64,000 nucleotides of DNA from Alphaproteobacteria bacterium (GCA_022820945.1 JAJEEP010000093.1:25232-89231), one strand, 5' to 3'; positions 45,064 through 54,396 are shown, numbered from the stretch's first letter. Made by a program: numbers and translations. Notes: a model not told the origin generated them from the letters alone.

Positions 45064-45351
45064 TCACATTCTCCCGGCAGAGCCGACGCATCGAGCCGGG
45101 CGAGCGAAGCTGAATTCCCCTTTCTCGCTTCGGTAAACCAAAGCGGCCGGTGCTTGTCCGCCCGGAATGCGGATCTTGTAAAGCAAGCACCCTTCCTCGC
45201 TTCGGCTGACAGGCGTATAAACGGCGCCGTCCTGCTCGATCGAAGGGCCCATTTCTGTCGGACCAGGTGCCTTGTCTTTCGCAGGCGGACCTGCGCACGC
45301 GACGCAGAGGACGGCCGCACCGGCAAGTGCCAGGGCGCAAGAGCCGTTCAT
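45064..45351 (-). CDS. Small putative lipoprotein behind the subtilisin-like gene
   Basis: The 95-residue product has a hydrophobic N-terminus ending CVAC with Cys19 as the likely lipidated residue; the lipobox is not ideal because Cys stands at -3. The rest is short and polar, with GCLLYKIRIPGGQAPAALVYRS as the most distinctive part. It starts 4 bases after the stop of the subtilisin-like gene, so the two are probably co-expressed. It could be an accessory or inhibitor of the protease, or just a common small surface protein. Confidence 0.6.
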   Translation of the reverse strand: MNGSCALALAGAAVLCVACAGPPAKDKAPGPTEMGPSIEQDGAVYTPVSRSEEGCLLYKIRIPGGQAPAALVYRSEKGEFSFARPARCVGSAGRM

Positions 45352-45355
45352 CGGC

Positions 45356-47683
45356 CTACCAAGTCGTCCGGTACGCTAGGCCGATACTCGCGTCGCGTTC
45401 TCCCGAAACGTGACCGGTATCCGCGGCCCCGCTGACCTCGAGTGCCACGTCGCCACCCAGAGCTTCCCGATCGTGTCGAAGCGTCACCCTGATCTCACGT
45501 GCATCCGGCGCAAGCGGGACCCGATACACATCATGGAGGCGTCGCCCGCCCTCCATGTGACCGTTCTCGATTCGGAAGGAGCCGGTGCCGGACTCGGCGC
45601 GCAACGGCTGCTCGACCGTGAGACCCCAACCGTCCGTTCCCACCCTCATCGACATTGCCGACAGCACGGAAGCGGAAGCCTGGAAGATTGCGTCGTCTTC
45701 GTATTGCGGCAACCCGAGGGCCAACGTGCCCACGACGTCCAGACTCCACCCACCGTCGAGATCGTGCTTGAGCGCATGAGACGTCCAGATCATGCCGGAG
45801 CGAGGGTCCGATCCGAACGCGCCGGATGTCCGGGACCCCAGGTATCCCGCGTCATCGAAGCTCAGGCCGTATCCCCACCCGCCGTCGTGCGGCAGGCGTG
45901 CAAGACTGGCGGATGTAGGACCGAACCCTGTGACCCATCCGTGTCCGTCCGCCAGCCACAAGCTGTCGTCATCTGCAGCGGGCATCCAGTGCAGCCCGAA
46001 CGCATCGGGGTCGGTCGCCAGCGGGTCCTCGACGGCTCCCGTGAGCTGAGGGATCGGTGAGCGGCCGGCCGGGCGGGTGGAGATCAGCGTTGTCATGGGA
46101 ACCCAGAAGGGGAAATCCTGCTCGTCAAACGTGGCAAGTTCCAGGCCTGCGACGTGCCCCGCGACCGAGCCGTAAGCCGCCGGCACCTGTAGCGTGGTGC
46201 GGCTGAGGGCCTCTGCCGATTGTCCGGCATTCAACGAGCCGACGGGCGAAAGAGCGGCCTCGAGATCGAGATGTCCGGCACCGTAGGTTTCCAGGTCGGC
46301 GTACCGCCCGCTTCGGTCCGCCGTATCGAGCATGCGCTTCACGACCGCCGTGTTTCCGCGCGTTCCCCGGAAGTGTTCCATCAGCAGCGCCAACGAGCCC
46401 GAGACGACTGGAGTCGCAACGCTGGTGCCGGGAATTCCGTCTTTTAGATCCCCTCGTCCGGGCGTATCCGGATTGGGGACGAGACCCCGCACGGTGCCCG
46501 GCGCGGCCAGACAGTAGTGCGGCCCGTGTCTCGCGGCATTCCAGTCTGAAGGAAGAGAGCCGCATCGGTTGGAATAGTTCGCGATAGCGCCCGTTCGCGG
46601 GTCCGTCGCGGCGACGGCCAGGGAATGTCCGCGCAACTCCGGGTAAGCGTAGGGCAAGTCTGCTTCCGCGCCCGAATACGACTGTCCGTCATTACCGGCG
46701 GCGTAAACGAGAATGGTTTTTTCGTCATCGGGCGTGCCGATCTGAAAAAAAGCGTCCAACGTATTAGGCAAGTAGGTACTCATCCATTGCACGGTATACG
46801 CTATACTATCGAATGCTGCCTCGTAGTCGAAAAAACTCGTACCAAAAGATCGGTTGATGATATCGAAATTTCCATAATGAGTCCGCCATATATTGGCATG
46901 CTCACCGTCAATTTGCTTTTGTTCTTCGGGCTGGAGCGAGGCAATGGCGTCTTGAAACACAATTGACGCGAAGGAATCAGAGTTCTGATCGTCCGTCAGA
47001 TTCTCTGCAATCGGGATAATCGTGGCCTCTGGCGCGACTCCCAGGTTTTCCCCGGCCGCAACCGAAGCGACGACGGTGCCATGACTTCCGACCGCCCCGT
47101 AGGGTGTCGGCACTTCCCGCCATCGGTACAACAATCCGAGCCCACTACTCTCGCTGTAATACTCGTCAACGATGAACACGGAATCATCCTTTGTGGGCCA
47201 GCCATCCTGGCTCACGATGTCGCGCACCCAACCGTTATACGCCTCGTCTTCACCCTGACTGTCGTTCTCCCGAATGTCGCATAGTTGGGCCAGTCGACAC
47301 ACATGAATGTCGCTGCCGACGACGTCTCCAAACGGCCGAACGTAATAGAGGTTCGCCCCGTCCGCTTCCCGCAGCTTAACCCTGCTCCCGAACTCTGCGG
47401 TCTGCGTGTAATCGACGATCGTGTCCTGAATCCCGATCCTCACGCCTCTGCCGGTCAGTCCGATGGCGTAGGCATGGTGCGCACCGATTTGCTCCAGCAC
47501 GTCGGGCTGGTGCGTCGTGAAGCGGGCCGTGCCAAGGTGATAAGCAGGGTCGGAGGATGTCTGAGTTGGAAGCGTGGGCTCGGGCGTGGGTGGTGTCGCC
47601 GTAGGGCCAGATCCACCGCCGCCGCCACATGCGCCAAGCACCAGAAGTCCGCTCAGAGCAGCAGCCAGGACGCATCTGCTCAT
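45356..47683 (-). CDS. Subtilisin-like (S8) serine protease lipoprotein with an autotransporter-like C-terminus
   Basis: The 775-residue protein opens with a lipoprotein signal (LVLGAC, Cys19) and a Gly/Pro/Thr-rich linker. The S8 domain, about residues 65-470, keeps the full triad: Asp87 in GIQDTIVD, His201 in GSHGTVVAS, Ser421 in GTSVATPVVSG, plus Asn331 in YAAGNDG. The last 300 residues are made of short amphipathic beta-strand-like segments and end in Trp (YRTTW), as outer-membrane barrels do. This resembles NalP-type autotransporter proteases, though the barrel part is short. It is somewhat lower in G+C than the housekeeping genes. Confidence 0.8.
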   Translation of the reverse strand: MSRCVLAAALSGLLVLGACGGGGGSGPTATPPTPEPTLPTQTSSDPAYHLGTARFTTHQPDVLEQIGAHHAYAIGLTGRGVRIGIQDTIVDYTQTAEFGSRVKLREADGANLYYVRPFGDVVGSDIHVCRLAQLCDIRENDSQGEDEAYNGWVRDIVSQDGWPTKDDSVFIVDEYYSESSGLGLLYRWREVPTPYGAVGSHGTVVASVAAGENLGVAPEATIIPIAENLTDDQNSDSFASIVFQDAIASLQPEEQKQIDGEHANIWRTHYGNFDIINRSFGTSFFDYEAAFDSIAYTVQWMSTYLPNTLDAFFQIGTPDDEKTILVYAAGNDGQSYSGAEADLPYAYPELRGHSLAVAATDPRTGAIANYSNRCGSLPSDWNAARHGPHYCLAAPGTVRGLVPNPDTPGRGDLKDGIPGTSVATPVVSGSLALLMEHFRGTRGNTAVVKRMLDTADRSGRYADLETYGAGHLDLEAALSPVGSLNAGQSAEALSRTTLQVPAAYGSVAGHVAGLELATFDEQDFPFWVPMTTLISTRPAGRSPIPQLTGAVEDPLATDPDAFGLHWMPAADDDSLWLADGHGWVTGFGPTSASLARLPHDGGWGYGLSFDDAGYLGSRTSGAFGSDPRSGMIWTSHALKHDLDGGWSLDVVGTLALGLPQYEDDAIFQASASVLSAMSMRVGTDGWGLTVEQPLRAESGTGSFRIENGHMEGGRRLHDVYRVPLAPDAREIRVTLRHDREALGGDVALEVSGAADTGHVSGERDASIGLAYRTTW

Positions 47684-47842
47684 CGACTTCTCCAGTCGTC
47701 CGGCAGGTCTTTAGCCCACCAGTACACATCAATTCTGCTATATAAATCTAAAGATTTGAATTGTTCGATAGTTATAGGACGCGCAGCGGTGCGCGCCCGC
47801 GCCGCCGTTGCCGGTGCAGGGTGGGCCGGACTGTAGGAGCGG

Positions 47843-48910
47843 TCAGGACTGGCGCTTGAGCGCGCCCTCGGCGGAGATGTCGCTCTTGAACGGCCAGTAG
47901 AGCTCGGCGTTCCGGGTAATTCCGCTGCGGCGGAAGATGATGATCAGCATCATCACGACGCCCACCACCACCCAGGTGCTGCTGGTGGGAAGTACGAAGC
48001 CGTCATCGCCGAACATCCCGCTCTCGAGATTCTTGAGCAGGTCGATCACCACGGTCAGCACGACGACACCGACGACGGCGCCGGAGAGGCTCTGCATGCC
48101 GCCGATCACCAGCATCGCGAGCGTGATGAGCGTAAGGTTGAGGAAGAAGGTATCGACCGTCAGCATGCCCAGGAAGTGACCGAACAGGCCGCCCGCCATG
48201 CCGCAGAAGAAGCCGCTGATCACGAAGGCGAGCAGTCGCTGGCCGATGACGTTCACGCCCGCCGCCTTGGCCGCCACCTCGTCGTCCCGCGAGGCGCGGA
48301 GGGCCAAGCCGAATTTCGAGCGCGAGTAGAGGAAGGCCGCGAGGATCGTGACCACCGCGTAGCAATAGGCGACCCAGGGCGTCGTCGTCTGCGGCAGGCC
48401 GATCACCGAGCTCGCGCCCGAGGTCCAGGTGCTCCAGCGCAGATAGACCGAGTAGATGATCATCAGGAAGGCGAAGGTGCCGATGGATGCGGCGATTCCC
48501 GATAATCGCATCAGCGCGATGCCCGCGATGAAGGCCACGAAGGCGCTGAGCAGCCCTGCAAGGAAGATCGCCAGCACGAAGTGGTGGCTGTTGTCCAGCA
48601 GATAGCCCGGCAGCCCCGGCATGAACATCTCGCGGGTATAGGGGCAGCAGGTCTGCCAGCCCGTGGCGTAGGCGCCGATCATCATGAAGCCGATGTGGCC
48701 GAACGACATGATCCCGGAGTTGCCGATGAACATGTAGAGCGCGACCACGATGACGACGCGGATCAGGCCCTCGGTCAGCGTCCGCGCCAGGATCCGGTCG
48801 TCGAGGGCCACCACGATCGCCGTGATGATCAGCAGCCCGATGACCAGGTTGACCACCGGCCAGAAGTGCCGGACGCGCCGCATGAGGGGTGTGGTGGCGT
48901 CGATCATCAC
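47843..48910 (-). CDS. livM: Branched-chain amino acid-type ABC transporter permease (LivM)
   Basis: The 355-residue membrane protein has about eight to ten hydrophobic segments and the LivM signature GLALRASRDDEVAAKAAGVN that faces the ATPase. It overlaps livH by 4 bases and is the last gene of livG-livF-livH-livM on the minus strand. Substrates of this family also include amides and urea, so amino acids are only the most likely cargo. Given the creatinase in the window, a urea or amide substrate should be kept in mind. Confidence 0.88.
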   Translation of the reverse strand: MMIDATTPLMRRVRHFWPVVNLVIGLLIITAIVVALDDRILARTLTEGLIRVVIVVALYMFIGNSGIMSFGHIGFMMIGAYATGWQTCCPYTREMFMPGLPGYLLDNSHHFVLAIFLAGLLSAFVAFIAGIALMRLSGIAASIGTFAFLMIIYSVYLRWSTWTSGASSVIGLPQTTTPWVAYCYAVVTILAAFLYSRSKFGLALRASRDDEVAAKAAGVNVIGQRLLAFVISGFFCGMAGGLFGHFLGMLTVDTFFLNLTLITLAMLVIGGMQSLSGAVVGVVVLTVVIDLLKNLESGMFGDDGFVLPTSSTWVVVGVVMMLIIIFRRSGITRNAELYWPFKSDISAEGALKRQS

Positions 48911-49824
48911 ACCCGTTCCTTGAACGCCCTGGTCGGCACCAGCCCTTGCGGCCGGGCCAGCAGGATCACCACCACCAGGCCGAACACGAAGGCGTCGCGG
49001 AAGCCCCGCATGCCCTCGGGCAGGATCGCGATCAGCACGGTCGAGAAGATGCCCACCACGTAGCCGCCGACCACCGCGCCGATCAGGCTGCCCATGCCGC
49101 CGATCACCGTCGCGATGAAGGCGTAGAGCATCAGGAAGACGCCGCCGCGGAAGCTCAGGATGCCCGTCTGCGTGTGGTACATCAGCGCCATGATGCCGGC
49201 GAGCGCGCCTGAGATGACGAAGGCGAGCGCGATCACCCGGGTCGCGTTGACGCCGAGCATCCGCGCCATCCTGAAGTCCTCGGCCGCAGCCCGCATCTCC
49301 ACGCCGATGGGCGTGCGCCTGAGAAAGATCGTGAGCAGGATGAGCAGGATCCAGGTCACCGCCACGATCACGAGCTGCAAGATCGGCACCTGCACCTTGT
49401 CCGAAAGCGGGATCACGCCGGTGAGCTCCGGCCAGAGGCCCACCGCCTTGGGCCGGCCGCTGTAGATCATGATGATCAGGTTCTGGATCGAGAAGCTGAG
49501 CGCCACCGAGGCGATCATCAGCACCGCCGGCGGCGCCGTCTGAATATGCCGGAAGAGCAGGAAGTAGGAGGCGAGCGCCCAGACGACCACCACGCCCACC
49601 ACGCAGATGATCAGCGCCACCGGGTGGAAGTCGAGGATCAGCGGGACCGCGACCACCGCCGTCGCCGGCACGATCAGCGAGAACCCGCCCACGGTGATGA
49701 AGTCGCCGTGGGCGAAGTTGATCAGCCTGAGCACACCGAAGAGCAGCCCGATGCCGAGCGCGCCGAGCGCATAGAAGCTCCCGAGACTCAGGCTCGAAAT
49801 GATGACCTGGACGACGACTTCCAT
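48907..49824 (-). CDS. livH: Branched-chain amino acid-type ABC transporter permease (LivH)
   Basis: The 305-residue membrane protein has about eight helices, the opening GALGIGLLFGVLRLINFAHG and the coupling region RAAAEDFRMARMLGVNATRV. It overlaps livF by one base and livM by four. It pairs with LivM to form the membrane channel. Confidence 0.9.
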   Translation of the reverse strand: MEVVVQVIISSLSLGSFYALGALGIGLLFGVLRLINFAHGDFITVGGFSLIVPATAVVAVPLILDFHPVALIICVVGVVVVWALASYFLLFRHIQTAPPAVLMIASVALSFSIQNLIIMIYSGRPKAVGLWPELTGVIPLSDKVQVPILQLVIVAVTWILLILLTIFLRRTPIGVEMRAAAEDFRMARMLGVNATRVIALAFVISGALAGIMALMYHTQTGILSFRGGVFLMLYAFIATVIGGMGSLIGAVVGGYVVGIFSTVLIAILPEGMRGFRDAFVFGLVVVILLARPQGLVPTRAFKERV

Positions 49825-50570
49825 CAGAAGGTGGCCTCTCCCGCGTGCTCCACGCCTTCGGTGAAGCCGAAGTAGGCCTGACGCACCGCCTCGCCGTCCT
49901 GCAGGTCCGCGGCGTCGCCTTCGAGCTGGATCTCGCCGCTGCGCAGCACGTAGATGCGGTCCGCCGCCTTGATCGCGCGCTCGGAGCTTTGCTCGACGAT
50001 GAGCAGCGTGAGCCCGCGCGATTCCCTGAGCTCCAGCAGGACCTCGTAGACCCGGTCCACCAGGTTGGGCGCGAGCCCGAGCGAGGGCTCGTCGATGGTC
50101 ATGATTCTGGGGTTGGTCAGCAGCGCCCGGCCGATCACCAGCATCTGCTGCTCGCCGCCTGAGAGCTTGCCCGCAGCGCCCCGGCGCCGTTCCGCCAGCA
50201 CCGGGAAGAGCTCCAGCACCCGCTTGAAGTCGGCCTCGACCTCGCCCCGGTCGCGGCGCATCCGGGTGCCGAGTCGCAGATTCTCCTCGACGCTCAGCGT
50301 GGTGAAGACGTGCCGGCCTTCCGGCACCTGGGAGATGCCGCGCCGCGCGACCGCCTCTGGCGTCAGGCCGCCGATGGACTGGCCGTCGAAGGTGATGGCA
50401 CCTTGCGATGGCCGCAGCACGCCGGAGATCGTGAGCAGCGTCGTCGACTTGCCGGCACCGTTGGGGCCAACGACGCAGACGATCTCGCCCTCGCTGACGC
50501 CGATGGAGACGCCCCGCACCGCCGGAACGCGGCCGTAGTGCACGTAGATGTCGTCGACCGAGAGCAGCAT
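49824..50570 (-). CDS. livF: Branched-chain amino acid-type ABC transporter ATPase (LivF)
   Basis: The 248-residue ATPase has Walker A GPNGAGKST, signature LSGGEQQMLVIGRAL and Walker B IMTIDEPSLGLAP. SQVPEGRHVF between them is typical of LivF. The frame is open upstream, but ATG 50570 gives the family N-terminus (LLSVDDIYVHYG); a GTG at 50579 overlapping the livG stop is possible. It is the second ATPase of the system. Confidence 0.9.
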   Translation of the reverse strand: MLLSVDDIYVHYGRVPAVRGVSIGVSEGEIVCVVGPNGAGKSTTLLTISGVLRPSQGAITFDGQSIGGLTPEAVARRGISQVPEGRHVFTTLSVEENLRLGTRMRRDRGEVEADFKRVLELFPVLAERRRGAAGKLSGGEQQMLVIGRALLTNPRIMTIDEPSLGLAPNLVDRVYEVLLELRESRGLTLLIVEQSSERAIKAADRIYVLRSGEIQLEGDAADLQDGEAVRQAYFGFTEGVEHAGEATF

Positions 50571-50575
50571 CCGCG

Positions 50576-51352
50576 TCACTCGTGGCCGAGGTAGGCGGCG
50601 ATCACCGCCTCGTTGCTTTGCACCTCGGCAGGCGTGCCGCGCGCGATGGTGCGGCCGCTGTCGAGCACGTGGATTCGCTCGCAAACGCTCATGATGACCC
50701 GCATGTTGTGCTCGATGAGCAGCACGCCGCAGCCGAAGCGATCAGGAATCTCGCGCACCAGGTGCATCACGTCGTCGCATTCCAGGTCGGACATCCCGGC
50801 CGCGGGCTCGTCCAGCAGGACGAAGGCGGGGTTCATCGCGAGCGCGCGGGCGATGCCGACCCGGCGCTCGTCGGTATAGGGCAGCACGCCGGCGGGGTCT
50901 TGCGCCTGATCGGCGAGGCCGATCCACTCCAGGATCTCCATCGCCTGCGCGTGCGCCTTGCGCCGGGAGAGGCCGAGGCTCACGGCGGCGACCTCGACGT
51001 TCTCGCTCACCGGCATGTCGCGGAAGAGCCGCCCGGCCTGGAAGGTGCGGGCCACGCCGTGGCGCCTGATCCAGTGGGGCGTCAGCTTCGAGATCACCTT
51101 GCCGTCGAGCAGCACCTCGCCGGCAGCGGGCACCTGGAATCCGGTCATGGCGTTGACCAGGGTTGTCTTGCCGGCGCCGTTCGGGCCGATCAGGCCGAGG
51201 ATCTCGCCCTGGTGCAGCGTCTCGTCCACGCTGTCGACGGCGGTGAGGCCCTCGAAGCGGACGGTCACGCCGCGCGCTTCCAGCGTCTCGCCGTTCTGCG
51301 TCTTCGCGTGCGCTCCGGCGTCTTCTGACACCAGCCGCTCCCCGCTGCCCAA
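50576..51352 (-). CDS. livG: Branched-chain amino acid-type ABC transporter ATPase (LivG)
   Basis: The 258-residue ATPase has Walker A GPNGAGKTT. The usual LSGGQ signature is replaced by PYTDERRVGIARAL, and Walker B reads FVLLDEPAAGMSD, both as expected for LivG. The first 25 residues are polar and poorly conserved; an internal start is possible. It is the first gene of the minus-strand transporter operon, and it is divergent from the binding-protein gene. Confidence 0.9.
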   Translation of the reverse strand: MGSGERLVSEDAGAHAKTQNGETLEARGVTVRFEGLTAVDSVDETLHQGEILGLIGPNGAGKTTLVNAMTGFQVPAAGEVLLDGKVISKLTPHWIRRHGVARTFQAGRLFRDMPVSENVEVAAVSLGLSRRKAHAQAMEILEWIGLADQAQDPAGVLPYTDERRVGIARALAMNPAFVLLDEPAAGMSDLECDDVMHLVREIPDRFGCGVLLIEHNMRVIMSVCERIHVLDSGRTIARGTPAEVQSNEAVIAAYLGHE

Positions 51353-51664
51353 ACCGATTCCGCGTGCCGCCGTGCGGACGACGCGGCCGCACGGGGGTCC
51401 GCACAGCCGCAGTCTCGATGTTAGCTACCGAACGCCGGGATGCGAATCAACGGGGAATTCGCATAGCCTCCTCGATTGGGCCTACTAATTCGCTCGACCT
51501 TTTTCACTTGACCTTTTCGCCTACATTCGAACGTGCCTGCATCGGGGCCTGCAATCGGGCTTGCAAAAGCCGCTGCGGCATTGACAATGCGTCGGCTTAA
51601 GTGCTCGGCACCCCGCCGAGTGCTCGGCATGTGCCATCGGACATTCAGAGGGAGGTCACTTGGG
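51353..51664. promoter_or_regulatory. Divergent control region between livG and the binding-protein gene
   Basis: 312 bases without a gene. It holds a perfect -35-like TTGACA at 51581-51586 with no good -10 behind it. GTGCTCGGCA occurs twice (51601-51610 and 51620-51629), and CTCGGC/GCCGAG forms a 6-bp stem with an ACCCC loop at 51604-51620. GGGAGGT before ATG 51665 is the Shine-Dalgarno site. These repeats are candidates for a regulator-binding site. Confidence 0.5.
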
Positions 51665-52882
51665 ATGAGAAAACTTGCATCAATCGCTGCGGCCGGCGCG
51701 CTCGCGCTGGGCGCGGTATCGGCCGCGCCGGCGGTGGCGGACGACCACGAGGTCGTCTTCGGCTTCGCCGCGTCCTATTCCGGCTGGATGCAGGCCTATA
51801 GCGGGCCCTCGACCAACGCCGCGTTGATCGCGATCGACGACTGGAACGCCAAGGGCGGCCTCCTCGGCAAGCAGATCAGGCCGGTCTTCGCGGATGCGAA
51901 GACCGAGCGCGCGGAAGGCGCCAAGGCCGGGATCTCCGTCATTAATGACGGTGCCGTCGCCATGGCCGTGGACTGCGACTACGACTTCGGCGCGCCCGCC
52001 GCGCTGCAGGCTCAGAACGCCGGGTTGATCTCGATCTTCCTGTGTGCGGAGAGCGTGCTCGCCGGCATCCAGGGCATCGGCAAGTACTCGTTCTCGAGCT
52101 CGATCCTTGCCGCCGTGCAGGGTGCCACGATCGCCGAGTGGGGCTACAAGGTGAAGGGCTGGCGGACGGCCTACATCCTTCTCGACGACATCCTCGAGTA
52201 CAACAAGGGCATCTGCTACGGCTTCGACTGGATGTGGCGCGAGGTGCTCGGCGGCGAGGTCGTCGGCCACGACGTCTATCAGAACGACGATCCCAGCATC
52301 CAGGCTCAGGTCGACCGCATCCGGGCGCTGCCCGAGGAGCCTGACATCATCGAGAACTGCAGCTACATCCCCGGCGGGGCGAGCGCGATCAAGCAGATCC
52401 GTGCAGCCGGTATCACCGCTCCGATCGGCGGCGGCAGCTCCATGACCGGCACCTACTGGCAGGAATCGGTGCCGGGTCTCTCCGGCCACTTCGTGCCCGA
52501 GCAGGCCTCGATCTACGGCGACGATCCGCGCCCGGCCGTGCAGGAGTTCCTCAAGAAGTACGAGGCCAAGTTCGGTGAGCCGGTGAACAACCAGTACGCC
52601 TTCCCCGGCTACGTGGTCTTCGAGATGTGGGCCAAGGCCGTCGAGAAGGCCGGCACCTTCGATTCCGACGCCGTGGTCGAGGTGCTGGAGAGCTACCGCG
52701 AGGAACCGGTGCTGGTCGGCACGCGGACCTTCACGGACCAGCTCCACCATCAGAACTTCGCGCCCTATCTGATCGTGGAAACCACCAACAACCAGCCGGC
52801 CGTCGTCGACTCCTGGACCATCTCGGAGCCGGTGCCGATGGACGTGCTGTTCGGCAAGCGCTACGAGTACATCGCTCGCTGA
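51665..52882 (+). CDS. Branched-chain amino acid-type ABC transporter binding protein
   Basis: The 405-residue protein has a Sec signal peptide (cleavage after AVA, residue 25) and a periplasmic-binding fold of the Leu/Ile/Val type, beginning VVFGFAASYSGWMQAYSGPS. It is divergent from livGFHM and ends in a strong terminator, so it makes its own transcript. Family members also bind amides, urea or aromatic compounds. The frame is open upstream, but ATG 51665 comes right before the signal peptide. Confidence 0.9.
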   Translation: MRKLASIAAAGALALGAVSAAPAVADDHEVVFGFAASYSGWMQAYSGPSTNAALIAIDDWNAKGGLLGKQIRPVFADAKTERAEGAKAGISVINDGAVAMAVDCDYDFGAPAALQAQNAGLISIFLCAESVLAGIQGIGKYSFSSSILAAVQGATIAEWGYKVKGWRTAYILLDDILEYNKGICYGFDWMWREVLGGEVVGHDVYQNDDPSIQAQVDRIRALPEEPDIIENCSYIPGGASAIKQIRAAGITAPIGGGSSMTGTYWQESVPGLSGHFVPEQASIYGDDPRPAVQEFLKKYEAKFGEPVNNQYAFPGYVVFEMWAKAVEKAGTFDSDAVVEVLESYREEPVLVGTRTFTDQLHHQNFAPYLIVETTNNQPAVVDSWTISEPVPMDVLFGKRYEYIAR

Positions 52883-52950
52883 AGGAACTTTGCGGGCAGG
52901 CTGAAGCTGTCGCCGTCGCGACCAGTCTCAACTGCTCAGTGTGATATCGA

Positions 52951-52984
52951 CGCCCCGTCCGGGCAACCGGGCGGGGCGTTTCCT
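52951..52984 (+). terminator. Rho-independent terminator after the binding-protein gene
   Basis: CGCCCCG and CGGGGCG (52951-52957 and 52972-52978), with further pairing inside, form a stem of about 12 bp with a GCAA loop. TTTCCTT follows. It lies 69 bases after the gene stop. Confidence 0.75.
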
Positions 52985-53210
52985 TGCCGGGGTTTCAAGC
53001 GCTTGCTGGACACTTTCGCGCAAAAGTGTCCGACAACGAATTCTGTCGGCCACGGATGACCAACAACGATGCTCGCTGAGCGGCGCCGACGTCCACGCCT
53101 GACCGGCGCTCCAGCGCCAAGGCCAGAAGCGATGGATCGACATTTGGTTGTCACCCCCGCGCCGCTTTGCAATGATCGGGGGGAGCCAAGCGGCTCAAGG
53201 AATCGGTGCA

Positions 53211-53792
53211 ATGGATACTGGCGGCGAGCAAGCGTCGGGGCCCTACCTGGAGGGGCAGCTGCTGGTCGCCATGCCGACGATGGGCGACCCGCGCTTCGCC
53301 CACAGCGTCATCTACATGTGCGCCCACTCGGAAGACGGCGCGATGGGCCTCGTGGTCAACAAGCTTCTCGAATCGCTCAGCTTCTCGGACCTGCTCGAGC
53401 AGCTCGACCTCGAGCCCGCGAGCGTGAACAAGCCCATCCCGGTGCATTTCGGTGGACCGGTGGAGGCCGCGCGCGGCTTCGTCCTCCATTCCACCGACTA
53501 CACCCACGAAGCCACGATGCAGGTGGACGACGCCTTCGCGCTCACCGCCACCATCGACGTGCTCAAGGCCATGGCCGAGGGCCGCGGCCCGCGCCTCAGC
53601 ATGCTGGCGCTGGGCTACGCGGGCTGGGCGCCGGGCCAGCTCGACCGCGAGATCCAGGAGAACGGCTGGCTCACCGTGCCGGCGGACGAGGAGCTGGTTT
53701 TCGACCAGGCCCAGGACGGCAAGTGGGAGCGCGCCGTCGGCCGGCTCGGGATCGACCCCGGTAACCTCTCGGGCGTCGCCGGCCGGGCTTAG
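53211..53792 (+). CDS. YqgE/AlgH family protein (DUF179)
   Basis: The 193-residue product matches the YqgE/AlgH family: LEGQLLVAMPTMGDPRFAHS, GAMGLVVNKLL, HFGGPVEAARGFVLHS and LGYAGWAPGQLDREI. The function is not settled; it has been linked to transcription control and redox/anaerobic stress in some species. ATG 53211 is chosen over TTG 53148 and ATG 53172, since it gives the standard N-terminus. It is alone on the plus strand, convergent with the GNAT gene. Confidence 0.9.
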   Translation: MDTGGEQASGPYLEGQLLVAMPTMGDPRFAHSVIYMCAHSEDGAMGLVVNKLLESLSFSDLLEQLDLEPASVNKPIPVHFGGPVEAARGFVLHSTDYTHEATMQVDDAFALTATIDVLKAMAEGRGPRLSMLALGYAGWAPGQLDREIQENGWLTVPADEELVFDQAQDGKWERAVGRLGIDPGNLSGVAGRA

Positions 53793-53811
53793 CCCCGACT
53801 CCCCGCCACGC

Positions 53812-54396
53812 TCACGGCTTGCGCGGTGCGATGGTCGCGTAGAGCAGGTGATCCTGCCACGTGCCCGCGATCTTGAGATAGGCGCGCGCATACCCCTCGC
53901 AGCGGAAGCCGGCCTTCTCCAGCAGCTTCCGGCTTGCAGTGTTCTTCGGCATGCAGGCGGCCTCGACCCGGTGCAGGCCGAGCGGCCCGAAGCAGTGGCC
54001 GAGCAGGCCGGTGAGCGCCTCGCTCATGTGGCCATGCCGCGCATGGGGCCGGCCGATCCAGTAGCCGACGCTGCAGGACTGCGCCGCGCCGCGCTGCACG
54101 TTGCTCAGCGTCATCCCGCCCAGCAGCGCATCGTCGTCGCGGCGGAACAGGAGGAAGGCGTAGCCGAGATCGTCCTGACCGTCGCGCAGCTGGCGGCGGA
54201 TGCGCCGGCGGAAGGCGCTGCGGGTCAGCGCATCGCTCGGCCAGGTCGGCTCCCAGGGGCTGAGGAACTCGCGCGAGACCGCCCGGAGCTCGGCCCAGGC
54301 GCGCCAGTCGCGCATCTGCGGCGGCCGGAGGTAGAGCGAGCGCGTCTCCACGGTCGCCTCGCGCGCCGAATCCTGGGTGGGACGGAGAAACGCCAT
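53812..54396 (-). CDS. GNAT N-acetyltransferase, RimJ/RimL-like
   Basis: The 194-residue protein is a GNAT acetyltransferase of the ribosomal-protein-alanine type. It has RSLYLRPPQMRDWRAW, the acetyl-CoA block SVGYWIGRPHARHGHMSEAL, and the C-terminal NTASRKLLEKAGFRCEG. ATG 54396 overlaps the stop of the tusA-like gene. The frame continues upstream in that gene but is not needed. It is the last gene of a thrC-M16-tusA-GNAT unit. Confidence 0.86.
   Translation of the reverse strand: MAFLRPTQDSAREATVETRSLYLRPPQMRDWRAWAELRAVSREFLSPWEPTWPSDALTRSAFRRRIRRQLRDGQDDLGYAFLLFRRDDDALLGGMTLSNVQRGAAQSCSVGYWIGRPHARHGHMSEALTGLLGHCFGPLGLHRVEAACMPKNTASRKLLEKAGFRCEGYARAYLKIAGTWQDHLLYATIAPRKP

Noticed and set aside
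51541..51575. Sigma-54-like promoter around TTGCAAAA upstream of the binding-protein gene
   Set aside because: No GG at the right distance from the GC element; the -24/-12 spacing fails.
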